DNA of 64,000 bases from Rhodococcus sp. P-2 (GTDB lineage Bacteria > Actinomycetota > Actinomycetes > Mycobacteriales > Mycobacteriaceae): positions 3,529,198 to 3,593,197 of the forward strand of contig NZ_CP066779.1 of NCBI RefSeq assembly GCF_016598535.1, written 5' to 3'. The translations under genes were made by a program, and so were the position numbers. Positions 47,009-58,500 of this stretch are shown one piece after another. The notes below the pieces were generated by a model. That model searched no databases, was not told where the DNA came from, and saw only the letters and a program-made list of their open reading frames with translations. Within the stretch, counting starts at the first letter, position 1, and the number at the start of each line of letters is the position of its first letter.

Positions 47009-48147
47009 CGAGACTCCTTCGTTCGGGACGGAAAGTGGGCGGTGAGGGTGAAGCGATCTTCGTCCTGCACGGTTTCGACAGTTCCTCCGACGGCGCCGAC
47101 GCGCTCGCGCAATCCGTTCAGGCCGGTTCCGTTGTTCGGCTCTGCGATACGTGCGCCGTCGTTGGCGATCACGACGCCGTCCGCCAACACCTCGATGCTG
47201 CAATTCTCGGCACTGGAGTGCCGGAGAATGTTGGTCACGCCTTCACGGACGACCCAGGCAGCGGCTTCGGCCAGTTCCACCGGAAGTTGATCTGCCGATC
47301 CACGTATCGCAGTGGAGATTCCGGCGGCCTCGAGCAGCGACTGCGCACCGGCCAGCTCGGACGCCAAGGCGATGGACCGGTATCCCCGAACCAACTCGCG
47401 CGCTTCGTCGAGTGAATCTTGCGCAAGTTCGCGCACTTCGTCCATCTGCGCGGCGGCACGATCGTCACCGCGTCGTGAAAGCGTGGCTGCAAGTTCACTT
47501 TTCACCGCAATTGCAGACAGTGCCCGCCCGACGACGTCATGGAGATCGCGAGAAAATCGCAACCGCTCCTCGGCGACGGACAGAGCAGCGGCGGCTCCGC
47601 GCGCCTCGTCCAATTCGGTGACCATCCGCAGCAGCCACACCGACATGTAGACGGTCAACCCCATGAAGCCGGCAACGATTCCGACGGACACGCCGCTTTC
47701 CGGACCCGCAAGCAGTCCCAATACAACCCCGGCGGCCACCGAGCCCACGATCAGCCAGCGCAACGACGTCAACCCCGCAAGCGGCACGACGAGAATTGCC
47801 GCCAGCCAGAAGTACGGGCCGTTCTCGCCATTGCTTCCCAAGGCAATTCCCGCCGAGCAGAACGCCGACAACGTCATCACGGCAAGAGGAATCTGAACGG
47901 GCTTGGCCACGACTCCGCCCAGATCAGGCATCCGAGACACGGCGACGACGCACGCACCGGCACTGATTCCGAGGAAGACACCCGACAGATACCGATCGGC
48001 AATGATCTCGGTGACCGCACCGAAGCCACCGAAAACCACTGCGACCATGATGAACGACTGCCGCGTGTAGAGGCGAACCTTGTCGACGTTCGACGCGGTT
48101 CGCCATGTCCGTCTCGGATTCCAGCGTCCGAAGTTCTGCGCGATCAT
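47005..48147 (-). CDS. DesK/NarX-type sensor histidine kinase
   Basis: 380 residues. Five or six membrane helices (about 30-175) with little outside the membrane, HisKA_3 dimerisation helix with His203 in FSRDLHDVVG, and an HATPase domain (VVREGVTNILRHS; NGTGLNGLRERV). ATG 48147 has GAAGG eight bases upstream; GTG 48153 is too close to it. Likely senses membrane state or a transported molecule (the membrane-buried sensor type), passing phosphate to the downstream regulator. Confidence 0.92.
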   Translation of the reverse strand: MIAQNFGRWNPRRTWRTASNVDKVRLYTRQSFIMVAVVFGGFGAVTEIIADRYLSGVFLGISAGACVVAVSRMPDLGGVVAKPVQIPLAVMTLSAFCSAGIALGSNGENGPYFWLAAILVVPLAGLTSLRWLIVGSVAAGVVLGLLAGPESGVSVGIVAGFMGLTVYMSVWLLRMVTELDEARGAAAALSVAEERLRFSRDLHDVVGRALSAIAVKSELAATLSRRGDDRAAAQMDEVRELAQDSLDEARELVRGYRSIALASELAGAQSLLEAAGISTAIRGSADQLPVELAEAAAWVVREGVTNILRHSSAENCSIEVLADGVVIANDGARIAEPNNGTGLNGLRERVGAVGGTVETVQDEDRFTLTAHFPSRTKESR

Positions 48148-48168
48148 GCCCACTACCTTCTCAGAGTT

Positions 48169-48960
48169 CTACGAACGCGGTTCCCAGCGGAAGTGGACGT
48201 TCGCAATCAGAACCGAACCGACGATCCACGCCAGCATGACCAACAGCGGTTGCGCAGCCGAACCGAAGGTGTCGACAAATCCGGCCGCAGCACCGGGCGC
48301 ATCGCCCAGATCGGCCAGTTCGCCAGTGGTTCTCCCCAGCCATCCGAGATTGAGAAGGTCGACTACCGCGGCCAGCGGAGTGAAATCGAGAATGCGAGCA
48401 ACGTTGTCCGGCACGACGTTCCTGATCGAAGACATACCTGCCGTCGCCAGAATCAGAATCGGCATGCAGGTGATCTGCGCTGCCTCCGCATTCCGAGTGA
48501 CAGCCGAAGTGATCAACGCCAGCGCGGTGAAGAGCGCAGCGCCGCCGATCACCGCGACCAGCACCAGCACCGGATTGACCGGAGCACTGCCGCCGAGAAC
48601 CATCACGGCGATTCCGATGACCACCGTCAACAGGCCGGTGAGAACCCACGACGGCACTGCCGGGCCCGCAAGGATCTCGGCGTCGCTGCATTCCCCGGTG
48701 CGTAGTCGCTTGAGAACCAACTCGTCACGGCGCGTCGCGTACACCGACAGGAGATTGTAGAAGACCACGAACACGAGAAGGAAGAGTGCAAACACCTCGA
48801 GGCCTGCGGACACCGACTTGTCCGACAGCCCGCCATCTCGCGACAGATACAGCATTCCCACGGGAAAGATCAACGGGAGGACGATTGCGTTGAAGAGCAA
48901 CAGTCGATTTCGTCCCAGGAGCGTGAACTCCGAACGAGACAGGGTTGCTATGCGGTTCAT
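48169..48960 (-). CDS. ABC-2 type transporter permease
   Basis: 263 residues with six membrane helices and no signal peptide; ABC-2 family (MNRIATLSRSEFTLLGRNR start; ATRRDELVLKRLRTG cytoplasmic loop). Forms an exporter with the ATPase encoded just before (4-bp overlap). ATG 48960 chosen; the frame continues upstream within the ATPase gene. Cargo unknown (lipid, peptide or drug). Confidence 0.9.
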   Translation of the reverse strand: MNRIATLSRSEFTLLGRNRLLLFNAIVLPLIFPVGMLYLSRDGGLSDKSVSAGLEVFALFLLVFVVFYNLLSVYATRRDELVLKRLRTGECSDAEILAGPAVPSWVLTGLLTVVIGIAVMVLGGSAPVNPVLVLVAVIGGAALFTALALITSAVTRNAEAAQITCMPILILATAGMSSIRNVVPDNVARILDFTPLAAVVDLLNLGWLGRTTGELADLGDAPGAAAGFVDTFGSAAQPLLVMLAWIVGSVLIANVHFRWEPRS

Positions 48961-49895
48961 GCCGACGCTCCTTCGAGAGTTGCGTGATGATCGAATTGGT
49001 CTGCAATGGAGAGGAATACGGTCTCCAGGGAAGCCGCGCGGGCATCCAAGCCGGTCAGCAGGATGTTGTTGTGCTGTGCCCACAGCAGCAGTTCCGTCAG
49101 GGTCTCCTGCACTGTGCGAGTGGTGATCACCACCAGATCGTTCTCGACGCGAACCTCGGCGCCGGCCAGGGCGGGGAGCGGAAGACCTGGACGGTGCAGT
49201 TTGATCTGAGCGGGATGATCCGCGACGACGTCCGCCACGGTTCCGCTGCGCACCACCGATCCACGGTGCATGATCGCCAATTGGTCACACAAGGACTCGG
49301 CTTCGTCCAGGTAGTGCGTCGTCAACATGATGGTGACGCCCGACGCTTTCAAATCAGCGATCAATTGCCAAGTGTTACGACGACTTTCGGGGTCCAAACC
49401 AGTAGTCGGTTCGTCGAGGAACAGGACGAGTGGCCGGCCGATGATCGCGCACGCCAGATCCAGTCGCCGCGCTTCACCGCCCGAGAGGAACTTCACGCGG
49501 GTCTCCCCACGGTCACGCATGTCCACACGCTCGAGCACCTCGTCGACGGGAAGCGGATTCGAACACGTTCCGGCCCACATCGCCAAACTCTCACGAGCAG
49601 TCAGGTCTTGGGGAAGTCCACCCTTCTGGAGCATGATGCCCAGCGATGGGCGAATCTGCTTGCGGTTACGCACCGGATCCATCCCCAATACGCGCACCGT
49701 ACCGGCGCTGGCTCGTGAAAGGCCCTGAATCACTTCGAGAGTGGATGTCTTTCCGGCACCGTTCGTTCCGAGGAGGCCGAACAACTCGCCTTCCTGAACA
49801 CTCAGATCAAGATTGCGGACGGCATCGAACGCATCCTTGCCGGAGCCGTAGCGCCGCGACATTCCGACTACGTCAATCACAGGATCGCCCTTCAT
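48957..49895 (-). CDS. ABC-2 type exporter ATP-binding protein
   Basis: 312 residues: Walker A GTNGAGKTS, signature LSGGEARRLDLACA, Walker B LVLFLDEPTTGLDPE, H-loop TTHYLDEAE. DrrA/CcmA-like exporter ATPase with a C-terminal extension (residues 220-312). Overlaps the permease gene and the upstream small membrane-protein gene by four bases each. Confidence 0.92.
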   Translation of the reverse strand: MKGDPVIDVVGMSRRYGSGKDAFDAVRNLDLSVQEGELFGLLGTNGAGKTSTLEVIQGLSRASAGTVRVLGMDPVRNRKQIRPSLGIMLQKGGLPQDLTARESLAMWAGTCSNPLPVDEVLERVDMRDRGETRVKFLSGGEARRLDLACAIIGRPLVLFLDEPTTGLDPESRRNTWQLIADLKASGVTIMLTTHYLDEAESLCDQLAIMHRGSVVRSGTVADVVADHPAQIKLHRPGLPLPALAGAEVRVENDLVVITTRTVQETLTELLLWAQHNNILLTGLDARAASLETVFLSIADQFDHHATLEGASA

Positions 49896-50128
49896 CGCTG
49901 CGCCTCCTCTCGGTTCCAGCTGCGCAGTCCGATCGCGAATCGAATGCCCGCGTAGACAGCGAGAGCGGCAAGAAGAATCCAGGACACCGGATTGGAGCCG
50001 ATGATCGCGAACACCCCTCCGATGATCGCGATGTTCACCACGATCACAACAAGTTCGCGGCCCATCGTGGGTGCGGGTCCGATGTCCATCAGGTCCGTCA
50101 GGAGGCTTCCCTCATGTGGTTCTCTCAT
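49892..50128 (-). CDS. small membrane protein, first gene of exporter/two-component operon
   Basis: 78 residues: soluble N-terminus of about 24 residues, then two hydrophobic helices (VVIVVNIAIIGGVFAII and WILLAALAVYAGIRFAIG). Overlaps the ATPase gene by four bases, so it is translated with the operon. No family recognised; it may assist the exporter or sensor. Confidence 0.75.
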   Translation of the reverse strand: MREPHEGSLLTDLMDIGPAPTMGRELVVIVVNIAIIGGVFAIIGSNPVSWILLAALAVYAGIRFAIGLRSWNREEAQR

Positions 50129-50361
50129 GCTTCAAGCCTCGCGGGAAGTCGGGGCCGAAAACAGTGCGCAGCATCATCACCTGCGGTGACACCGTCATGG
50201 ATCGGCGATGACAAATGTCATGCGACGTCCCCGCGGGGACGCGTCGGACATTGCCGGTAAGGGTCGCCTCGTTGTTTTGCCGTTCATTTTTACGTTCCTT
50301 TACCCTTGCTTAGAGCTTCTACGGTTCCCGAAGTCCGTACATCGAATCTCGGGAGTTCACG

Positions 50362-52443
50362 GTGGCTATCAAGCCTTTGGCCTTGTTCGTCAAACACGAC
50401 GGCGTGTCTGCACGCGCGTCGATCACCTGCCAGTACAAGTGCGGAAATGCGTGCTCTCACGAGGTCCCCAACACCTCGGGCGGCGAGTACTTTCGCGACA
50501 TCGCACGCACTGCACTGACTCGTCGAGGCATGCTCCGGGGCAGTGGCATGGCAGTGCTCGCGGTGGGAGCGGGCAGCGCCCTCGTCGCCTGTTCGGACGA
50601 ATCTGCAAGTGCGGAACCGGGAACCGGATCGACGAGCGGCAGCAGCGGCGGGTCCACACCAGCGGGGACGAACTTTGGCGCCGTCGCGCCCAACAAGGAA
50701 GACAAGGTCACCGTCCCTGACGGATACGATCAGGCCGTCGTCATCCGTTGGGGTGACGCCGTTCTCGCCGGAGCCCCGGCCTTCGACTTCGACAAGCAAA
50801 CTGCTGCTGCACAGGAACTGCAGTTCGGATTCAACAACGACTTCGCCGGATTGCTCCCGGTCGACGGGCAGCCCAACACCTACCTGCTCGTGGTCAATCA
50901 CGAATACTCCACCGAGCCGGCGATGTTCCGCGGCTACGATGCGGAGAACCCGACCGAGGAGCAGTTCAAGATCGGCCTGGCCAGCCACGGACTGTCGGTC
51001 GTCCAGGTCAAGGGCGAATCCGACAACGGCAAGCTGGTACCGGAGATCGGATCGAACAACCGCCGCATCACCGGAACCACGGAGTTTGTCGTGACCGGCC
51101 CCGCTGCAGGTAGCGACTTCCTCAAGACGAGTGCCGATCCCACGGGAACCAAAGTGCTCGGCACCCTCAACAATTGCGCCGGCGGTGTCACACCCTGGGG
51201 CACAGTGCTTTCCGGCGAAGAGAACTTCAACCAGTACTTCGCGAACGCCGAGGGTGTCACCGATCCCACGGTCGCAGCACGGCTGAAGCGCTACGGTCTG
51301 GCCGGCGCCGCTTCCGAGCGCAAGTGGGAACGCTTCGACAAGCGGTTCGATCTGGTCGCAGAACCCAACGAGGTCAACCGATTCGGATACGTCGTCGAGA
51401 TCGATCCGTGGGATCCGTCGTCGACTCCGATCAAGCACACAGCGCTCGGACGGTTCAAGCACGAAGCCGCCACCATTTACATCACGTCGGACGGAACCGT
51501 CGTGGCCTACAGCGGCGACGACGAGCGCTTCGACTACATGTACAAGTTCGTCTCGAGTCGAAAGATGCAGGACGGCAAGAGTCAGGCAGCCATGCGCCAC
51601 AACATGACTCTGCTCGACGCCGGAACGCTGTACGTTGCAAAGCTCAGCGGAAACTCCGCCGGCGAGATCGACGGCAGCGGCAAGCTCCCGTCGGACGGCA
51701 CGTTCGACGGAACCGGCGAATGGGTCGCCATCCTGCGCACCGGCGAAGACGGCAAGGGCGAATCGCTGGTCGACGGAATGAGCGCCGAAGAGGTCGCCGT
51801 CTTCACCCGTCAGGCCGGTGACAAGGTCGGGGCAACGAAGATGGATCGTCCCGAAGACTTCGAAGCAAACCCGAAGAGCGGCAAGGTTTACGTCGCACTG
51901 ACCAACAACACCAAGCGCGGAGTCGACGGTGGCGCCGCGGCCGACGAAGCGAACCCGAGGAACAACAACAAGAACGGCCAGGTCCTCGAAATCACCGACG
52001 AGCACGCCGGCACCACCTTCGGCTGGAACCTTCTTCTCGTCTGCGGAGATCCGGCCACAGCCGATACCTACTTCGGTGGTTTCGACAAGAGCAAGGTCAG
52101 TCCCATCTCGTGCCCGGACAACCTTGCCTTCGACCCGCACGGAAACCTGTGGATCTCCACCGACGGCAACGCACTCAAGTCCAACGACGGACTGTTCAGC
52201 GTTGTCCTCGAAGGCGAAAACCGCGGTGAGACAAAGCAGTTTCTCACCGTTCCCGTCGGCGCCGAAACCTGCGGCCCCATCGTGGACGAAAAGCGCGTCA
52301 TCGTCTGCGTCCAGCACCCCGGCGAGACCGACGACGCCAGCATCGAAAGTCCCGCATCCCACTGGCCCGACGGTGGCTCCTCCCAGCCCCGCCCGTCGGT
52401 AGTTGCGGCCTGGAAGAAGGACGGATCTCGGCTCGGCTCGTAA
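50362..52443 (+). CDS. phoX: PhoX-family alkaline phosphatase, Tat-exported
   Basis: 693 residues. Near residue 52 the Tat motif TRRGMLRGSGMAVLAVGAG precedes a Cys (LVACS) that could be lipidated. The PhoX core follows: NHEYST, WGTVLSGEENFNQYF, RFKHEAATIY, SGDDERFDYMYKFVS and KMDRPEDFEANP, matching the calcium/iron-binding phosphatase family. Acts outside the membrane on phosphate esters. GTG 50362 has GGGAG upstream. Monocistronic, ending at a perfect hairpin. Probably phosphate-regulated, but I see no convincing Pho box. Confidence 0.88.
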   Translation: MAIKPLALFVKHDGVSARASITCQYKCGNACSHEVPNTSGGEYFRDIARTALTRRGMLRGSGMAVLAVGAGSALVACSDESASAEPGTGSTSGSSGGSTPAGTNFGAVAPNKEDKVTVPDGYDQAVVIRWGDAVLAGAPAFDFDKQTAAAQELQFGFNNDFAGLLPVDGQPNTYLLVVNHEYSTEPAMFRGYDAENPTEEQFKIGLASHGLSVVQVKGESDNGKLVPEIGSNNRRITGTTEFVVTGPAAGSDFLKTSADPTGTKVLGTLNNCAGGVTPWGTVLSGEENFNQYFANAEGVTDPTVAARLKRYGLAGAASERKWERFDKRFDLVAEPNEVNRFGYVVEIDPWDPSSTPIKHTALGRFKHEAATIYITSDGTVVAYSGDDERFDYMYKFVSSRKMQDGKSQAAMRHNMTLLDAGTLYVAKLSGNSAGEIDGSGKLPSDGTFDGTGEWVAILRTGEDGKGESLVDGMSAEEVAVFTRQAGDKVGATKMDRPEDFEANPKSGKVYVALTNNTKRGVDGGAAADEANPRNNNKNGQVLEITDEHAGTTFGWNLLLVCGDPATADTYFGGFDKSKVSPISCPDNLAFDPHGNLWISTDGNALKSNDGLFSVVLEGENRGETKQFLTVPVGAETCGPIVDEKRVIVCVQHPGETDDASIESPASHWPDGGSSQPRPSVVAAWKKDGSRLGS

Positions 52444-52461
52444 CACCGCACGAAAACGACT

Positions 52462-52496
52462 GTGGGGCAGATCGCATACTCTGCGATCTGCCCCAC
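52462..52496. terminator. bidirectional hairpin terminator
   Basis: Perfect 15-bp inverted repeat GTGGGGCAGATCGCA (52462-52476) and complement (52482-52496) around a 5-base loop, between the convergent phoX and adhesin genes. Confidence 0.85.
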
Positions 52497-52522
52497 GTCG
52501 TTACCTCAGATTCTCACGAGAA

Positions 52523-55500
52523 TCAGTTGTCACCATCCTCGCGACGCTTACGCGTCAGGAGAACAACACCCGTTCCCAGCGCCAGCAGCAGAACCAATCC
52601 ACCTGCTGCGAGCAACGTGGTATTCACGCCACTCTCACCAGCGCCACCACCGGAGTTGATCGTTCCGCCCTGAGGAGCAGACGTCTGCGGCTTCGGCTGA
52701 CCCGGCTGACCCGGGTTTGCTGTCGGCGGCTTCGGCTGTCCCGGAACCGTGCTCGGAACCGGCTGACCCGGAACCGTCGGCGGTACGACGATCGGAGGCA
52801 CAACGACGATCGGAGGCACAACGACGATCGGGGGAATGATGATCGTCGGTGTAACCGGCACCGTCGTGTTCGGAACCGTCGTGGTCGGCGGAACTGTCGT
52901 GACCGGCGTCGTGGTCGTCGGCGGCGTAGTTGTCGTCACGCCACACGGATCCACTATCTCTTCCGCGACAACTTCTTCTGTCGTGGTCTCCTCTGTGGTG
53001 GTCTCCTCCGTAGTGGTGGATTCCTCCGTACCGGTCACATCGGCGTCTCCGGCAGTGATCGCGCTAGCCGTCGTGGTCGCAGCCGTTGTGGACGGAACCA
53101 TCCGCGTGGTCGTCGTCGGAGGAACACAGGGCTCCGTCGTGACCGGCGGCGTCGTGGTGGTCGTCGGAGGCACCGTGGTGGTGGTCTCCGGCGGGTCCAC
53201 CGGGTGTTCGGTGCAGAGAGCATCGCCCGGAACACAGTCCACCGGCGGGTTCTCGCCACCAACCACCAGGTAGTTGTTCAGGACTCCCGGAGTGAATCCG
53301 GGACCTGACAACGTTCCGATCTCAGGATTGACCTTGACGGTGTACGTCACCGTCGCGCTCTCACCCTTGGCCAGCTTTCCGGTGACCGTGAAGACGTTGT
53401 CGACGACACCCGAAACAACCAGCGTGGAAGTGGTTGCCGGATTCTTCGTCATTACTGCATCGTCGAGAACATCGGTCAGATCGTCGTAGAAGCTGATCTC
53501 ACCATCCGCGGTGCCCACATTCTTGAACGTGAGCGTGTACGTGATCTCCTGGCCGCCAACCACACGGTTCGTGGTGGACGGGTCAGAGGACTTCAGTACC
53601 TCGATTGCGGGAGTGCCATCAACCGGGTGTTCGGTCGTCACCGGCGGAGGAGTGATCTCCGGACCGGTCGGCGGCTTCGCAGTACCGGTGACCTTGTTGT
53701 TGATCAACGTGCCACCGGCAACACCGGCATTGACCTTCACCTGGTAGGTCAGAACAACCGACTTACCGGCTTCGAGTGCACCCGTCCAGGAGAGCGTGGT
53801 GCCCTCGAGGGTCGGAGCAGTCGCGTCGACACCGTCGACAGTCGCCTTGAGCGAACCGTCCACCAACGCCGCGTTGTCGAGAACCTTCGACAGATCATCG
53901 GTCAACACCACCGGATCAAGGGTCGTGTTACCCGTGTTGGCACCGGTCACCGTGTACGTGATCGTCTGACCAGCAGCGACATTGGTACCCGAGGCCGGAT
54001 CCGCAGTCTTCGCGACCGTGAACCCCGGAACCTGAACCGGATGCGTCGTGCACAGCTGCGTCGCCGGATCACACACCTCCGGAGGATCAACCGGAGGAGT
54101 CGTACCCGGAACAACAAAGTTGTTCACGAACACCCCACCGACCACATCGGCATCGACCTTCACCGAATACGTCACCGTCTTCGTTTCACCGGCCGCCAAG
54201 GTCCCCGTCACCGAGAAACCATCCGTGCCGACCATCGTCGCAACCAACGGAGCATCAGCAGTCAAACCACTCAATACACCCTTGTCCACAACCTGACGCA
54301 GATCGTCGAAGAACGCCACCTCACCCGCACCGTTACCAGTGTTCGAGAACGTGAGCGTGTACTTGATGTCCTGACCGGCAACAACATTCGAACCCGACAC
54401 CGGATCAGAGGACTTCACCACAGCAATCTTCGGAGACACCACCGGATGCGTCGTGCACAGCTGCGTCGCCGGATCACACACCTCCGGAGGATCAACCGGA
54501 GGAGTCGTACCCGGAACAACGAAGTTGTTCACGAACACCCCACCGACCACATCGGCATCGACCTTCACCGAATACGTCACCGTCTTCGTTTCACCGGCCG
54601 CCAAGGTCCCCGTCACCGAGAAACCATCACTGCCGACCATCGTCGCAACCAACGGAGCATCAGCAGTCAAACCACTCAATGCACCCTTGTCCACAACCTG
54701 ACGCAGATCGTCGAAGAACGCCACCTCACCCGCACCGTTACCAGTGTTCGTAAACGTGAGCGTGTACTTGATGTCCTGACCGGCAACAACATTCGAACCC
54801 GACACCGGATCAGAAGACTTCACCACAGCAATCTTCGGAGACACCACCGGGTGTTCGGTCGTCACCGGCGGAGGAGTGATCTCCGGACCGGTCGGCGGCT
54901 TCGCAGTACCGGTGACCTTGTTGTTGATCAACGTGCCACCGGCAACACCGGCATTGACCTTCACCTGGTAGGTCAGAACAACCGACTTACCAGCCTCGAG
55001 AGCACCAGTCCAGGAAAGCGTCGTACCCGCCAGCGTCGGAGCAGCACCGTCGACACCGTCAACCGTTGCCTTGAGCGAACCGTCCACCAACGCCGCGTTG
55101 TCGAGAACCTTCGACAGATCATCGGTCAACACCACCGGATCAAGGGTCGTGTTACCCGTATTCGCACCCGTCACCGTGTACGTGATCGTCTGACCAGCAG
55201 CGACATTGGTACCCGAGGCCGGATCCGCAGCCTTCGCGACCGTGAACCCCGGAACCTGAACCGGATGCGTCGTGCACAGCTGCGTCGCCGGATCACACAC
55301 CTCCGGAGGATCCACCGGCGGAGTCGTCCCCGGAACAACGAAGTTGTTCACGAACACCCCACCGACCACATCGGCATTGACCTTCACCGAATACGTCACC
55401 GTCTTCGTTTCACCGGCCGCCAAGGTCCCCGTCACCGAGAAACCATCACTGCCGACCATCGTCGCAACCAACGGAGCATCAGCAGTCAAACCACTCAATA

Positions 55501-58500
55501 CACCCTTGTCCACAACCTGACGCAGATCGTCGAAGAACGCGACCTCACCCGCACCGTTACCAGTGTTCGTAAACGTGAGCGTGTACTTGATGTCCTGACC
55601 GGCAACAACATTCGAACCCGACACCGGATCAGAAGACTTCACCACAGCAATCTTCGGAGACAGAACCGGATGCTCGGTCGTCACCGGCGGAGGAGTGATC
55701 TCCGGACCGGTCGGCGGCTTCGCAGTACCGGTGACCTTGTTGTTGATCAACGTGCCGCCGGCAACACCGGCATTGACCTTCACCTGATAGGTCAGAACAA
55801 CCGACTTACCAGCCTCGAGTGCACCAGTCCACGAAAGCGTCGTCCCCGCCAGCGTCGGAGCAGCAGCAGGAGCACCGTCGACCGTTACCTTGAGCGAACC
55901 GTCCACCAACGCCGCGTTGTCGAGAACCTTCGACAGATCATCGGTCAACACCACCGGATCAAGCGTCGTCTTACCGGTGTTAGAACCCGTCACCGTGTTC
56001 GTGATCACCTGACCAGCATTGACACCAGTGCCCGAGGCCGGATCGGCAGTCTTCGCGAGTGTGAAACCGGGAACCGAGTGATTGGTCTCCACCGGAGGGG
56101 GAGTGATATCCGGACCGCTCGGCGGCTTCGCAATGCCGCTGACCTTGTTGTTCAGGACAGTGCCTGCGGCAACCCCGTCGTTGACCTTCACCTCGTAGGT
56201 GAGAACGACAGACTTACCGGCTTCGAGAAGACCAGTCCACGAAAGGGTGGTGCCCGACAAAGTGGGAGCAGTAGCAGGAGCACCGTCGACGGTCGCCTTC
56301 AGCGAACCAGGAACGACGGCAGCGTTATTGAGAACCGCACCCATATCATCAGTGATCACTACGGGATCTAGCTTCGTCTTGCCGGTGTTGGTGCCGGTGA
56401 CGGTGTACTTGATCGACCCGCCGGCCTGAACAGTCGAACCGGAAATCGGATCAGCAGTCTTCTCCAAGGTGAAGCCGGGAACTGAGTGATTGGTCTCCAC
56501 CGGAGGGGGAGTGATATCCGGACCAGTCGGCGGCTTCGCAATGCCGCTGACCTTGTTGTTCAGGACAGTGCCTGCGGCAACCCCGTCGTTGACCTTCACC
56601 TGGTAGGTCAAGACAACAGACTTACCAGCCTGGAGATTGGCGGACCACGACAAAGTGCTGCCCGACAGAGTCGGAGCAGCGGCAGGAGCACCGTCGACGA
56701 TCGCCTTCAGCGAACCAGGAACGACGGCAGCGTTATTGAGAACCGCACTCAGATCGTCAGTGATCGTCGCGGGAGTCAGTGCCGTCTTGCCCGTGTTGGT
56801 ACCGGTGACGGTGTACGTAATGGTGTCGCCGGCCCGAACCGTCGAACCGGAAGCCGGATCCGCCGTCTTCGTCAGAGTGAAACCAGGCATGGGATGCGTC
56901 GTGCAGAGATTGGTTGCAGGATCACATGTTGTCGGAGGAGTCGTAGTCCCGGGAACCAGATAGTTGTTCAGTACCTTGTTGCCGCCATCTTTGACAGTGA
57001 CGGTGTATGTGACTGTCCCTTTGCCTCCCGCCGGCAAGGTGCCGCCGACCTTGATCTTGTCGGGGCCGTTCAAAGCAGCGGTGAGCCCACCGGTTGCAGC
57101 CCCGACCGCGACAGTTCCGTCATCGATGACATCGGTGAGATAGTCCGTGTAATCGATCGTCGCCGGCGCAGCGCCAGGGTTCTCGAAATTCAAAGTGTAG
57201 GTGATTGTTTGACCGATATTGACCGTCTCACCGGTAGGTGGTGACGACGACTTCTTCACGAGAACCGGTGTGTTCTTGACCTTGCAGTACACGTTGTCGC
57301 CCGGCGTAAGTGCTGCCTGCGCGACGTCACCGACCCTGAGTGTCTGGGTCACACCGTTTACCTGGCAATCCCATGACGTCGCATAGTTCGCGGTCTTGGT
57401 AGCCGAGGTAGTTGGCTTCTCCCAGAAAGTGACAGGGGTGGGCGTGGTATCCGCGAGGAGCGTCCGCCAGCCAGTCGATGCCGTCGTATCAGTCGCACCG
57501 GTCGTGGTGCTCTTGATCTCGGTTGCTGCGGCAGCGCCCGCGTTTGCGTGGTGCCCGGTGCTCATGCCGATCGTGAAATCGTCACCGGGGGTGACGCGCG
57601 TGAGGTCCTTGTCGATCTTGACCTTCGAGAGAAGGACACCGAACGCCAGGCCCTGACGAGAGGTGGCCTGAACGGTATTTCCGAAAGTGGCTGCGAAACT
57701 TGTCGGAGCAGTCGATGCAACGACCAGCGTTCCGGGCGTGCGCCCCTGGCCATTGACGTTGTTCCACGAATCGCATCGGACGGTATTGGCTGGCATACCC
57801 GTCAGCCCACCGTCACAGGCCCGAATTCCGGGGTAGGCAGGATCACTGTCGTCACCGACGGTACGTGCGATCTGCCGTAGAGGCTTGTCCGAATTGAAAG
57901 TGAGGAATTCACGGTCGTTCGTAGTATTGATATTCGCGTCTGTCGACTCGGCGTCGGCTGCTACAAGCCCGTAGTTGTTGACGGCGCCATTCGGCCCCGT
58001 CATCACGATGTTCTTCAGCGAGACTGTTCCACCGGACTGACCAGCGGTGGCTGAGGTTTGGTAGATCGCCGGCTTGATCGTCGTCGGCACACCCGTGTAC
58101 GCGGAAGTTCCCAACGCTGCATAGTGCAACGTGGGAAATGCCTTCGTTTCGATCCCCTGGTGTGTCTTTCCTGCCACCGAGTCGGTGAGGAAAGCCTTGA
58201 AGTTGATCTTGTAGCCCTCGGTGAGCTGGATTTCCATCGACTGCCCGGCAGCAGAAGCAGCCGTGGCCGCATTGAGCGTCGACATATCGATCCAGCAGAT
58301 GTTCTGCGAGAACGGACCGGTGCCGGGGGCGCTGAATGCGCAGCCCTTTGCGGGCTGTTCATCCGGCAGGACAGCGGCGCGAGCCGGCGCCTGAGCCTGA
58401 ACGAGACCGCCGAGCGTCGCGGCCGGCTGCGCTGACGCAACCACTGACGTCGCGCCGGAGATACCGAGAATCATCGCGATGGCGGTCCACACCACCGTCC

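Noticed and set aside
50282..50297. Possible Pho box before phoX (two GTTC repeats)
   Set aside because: The repeats are 12 bp apart instead of the 11 bp of actinobacterial PhoP sites, and they lack the ACC ends.
50290..52446. A 718-codon open frame on the minus strand opposite phoX
   Set aside because: The plus strand encodes a full PhoX with Tat signal and conserved motifs; the minus frame shows nothing recognisable.
53627..56371. A 914-codon open frame on the plus strand opposite the adhesin
   Set aside because: It is Arg/His-rich, has no family features and mirrors the repeats of the minus-strand gene; it is open only because of biased codon use.
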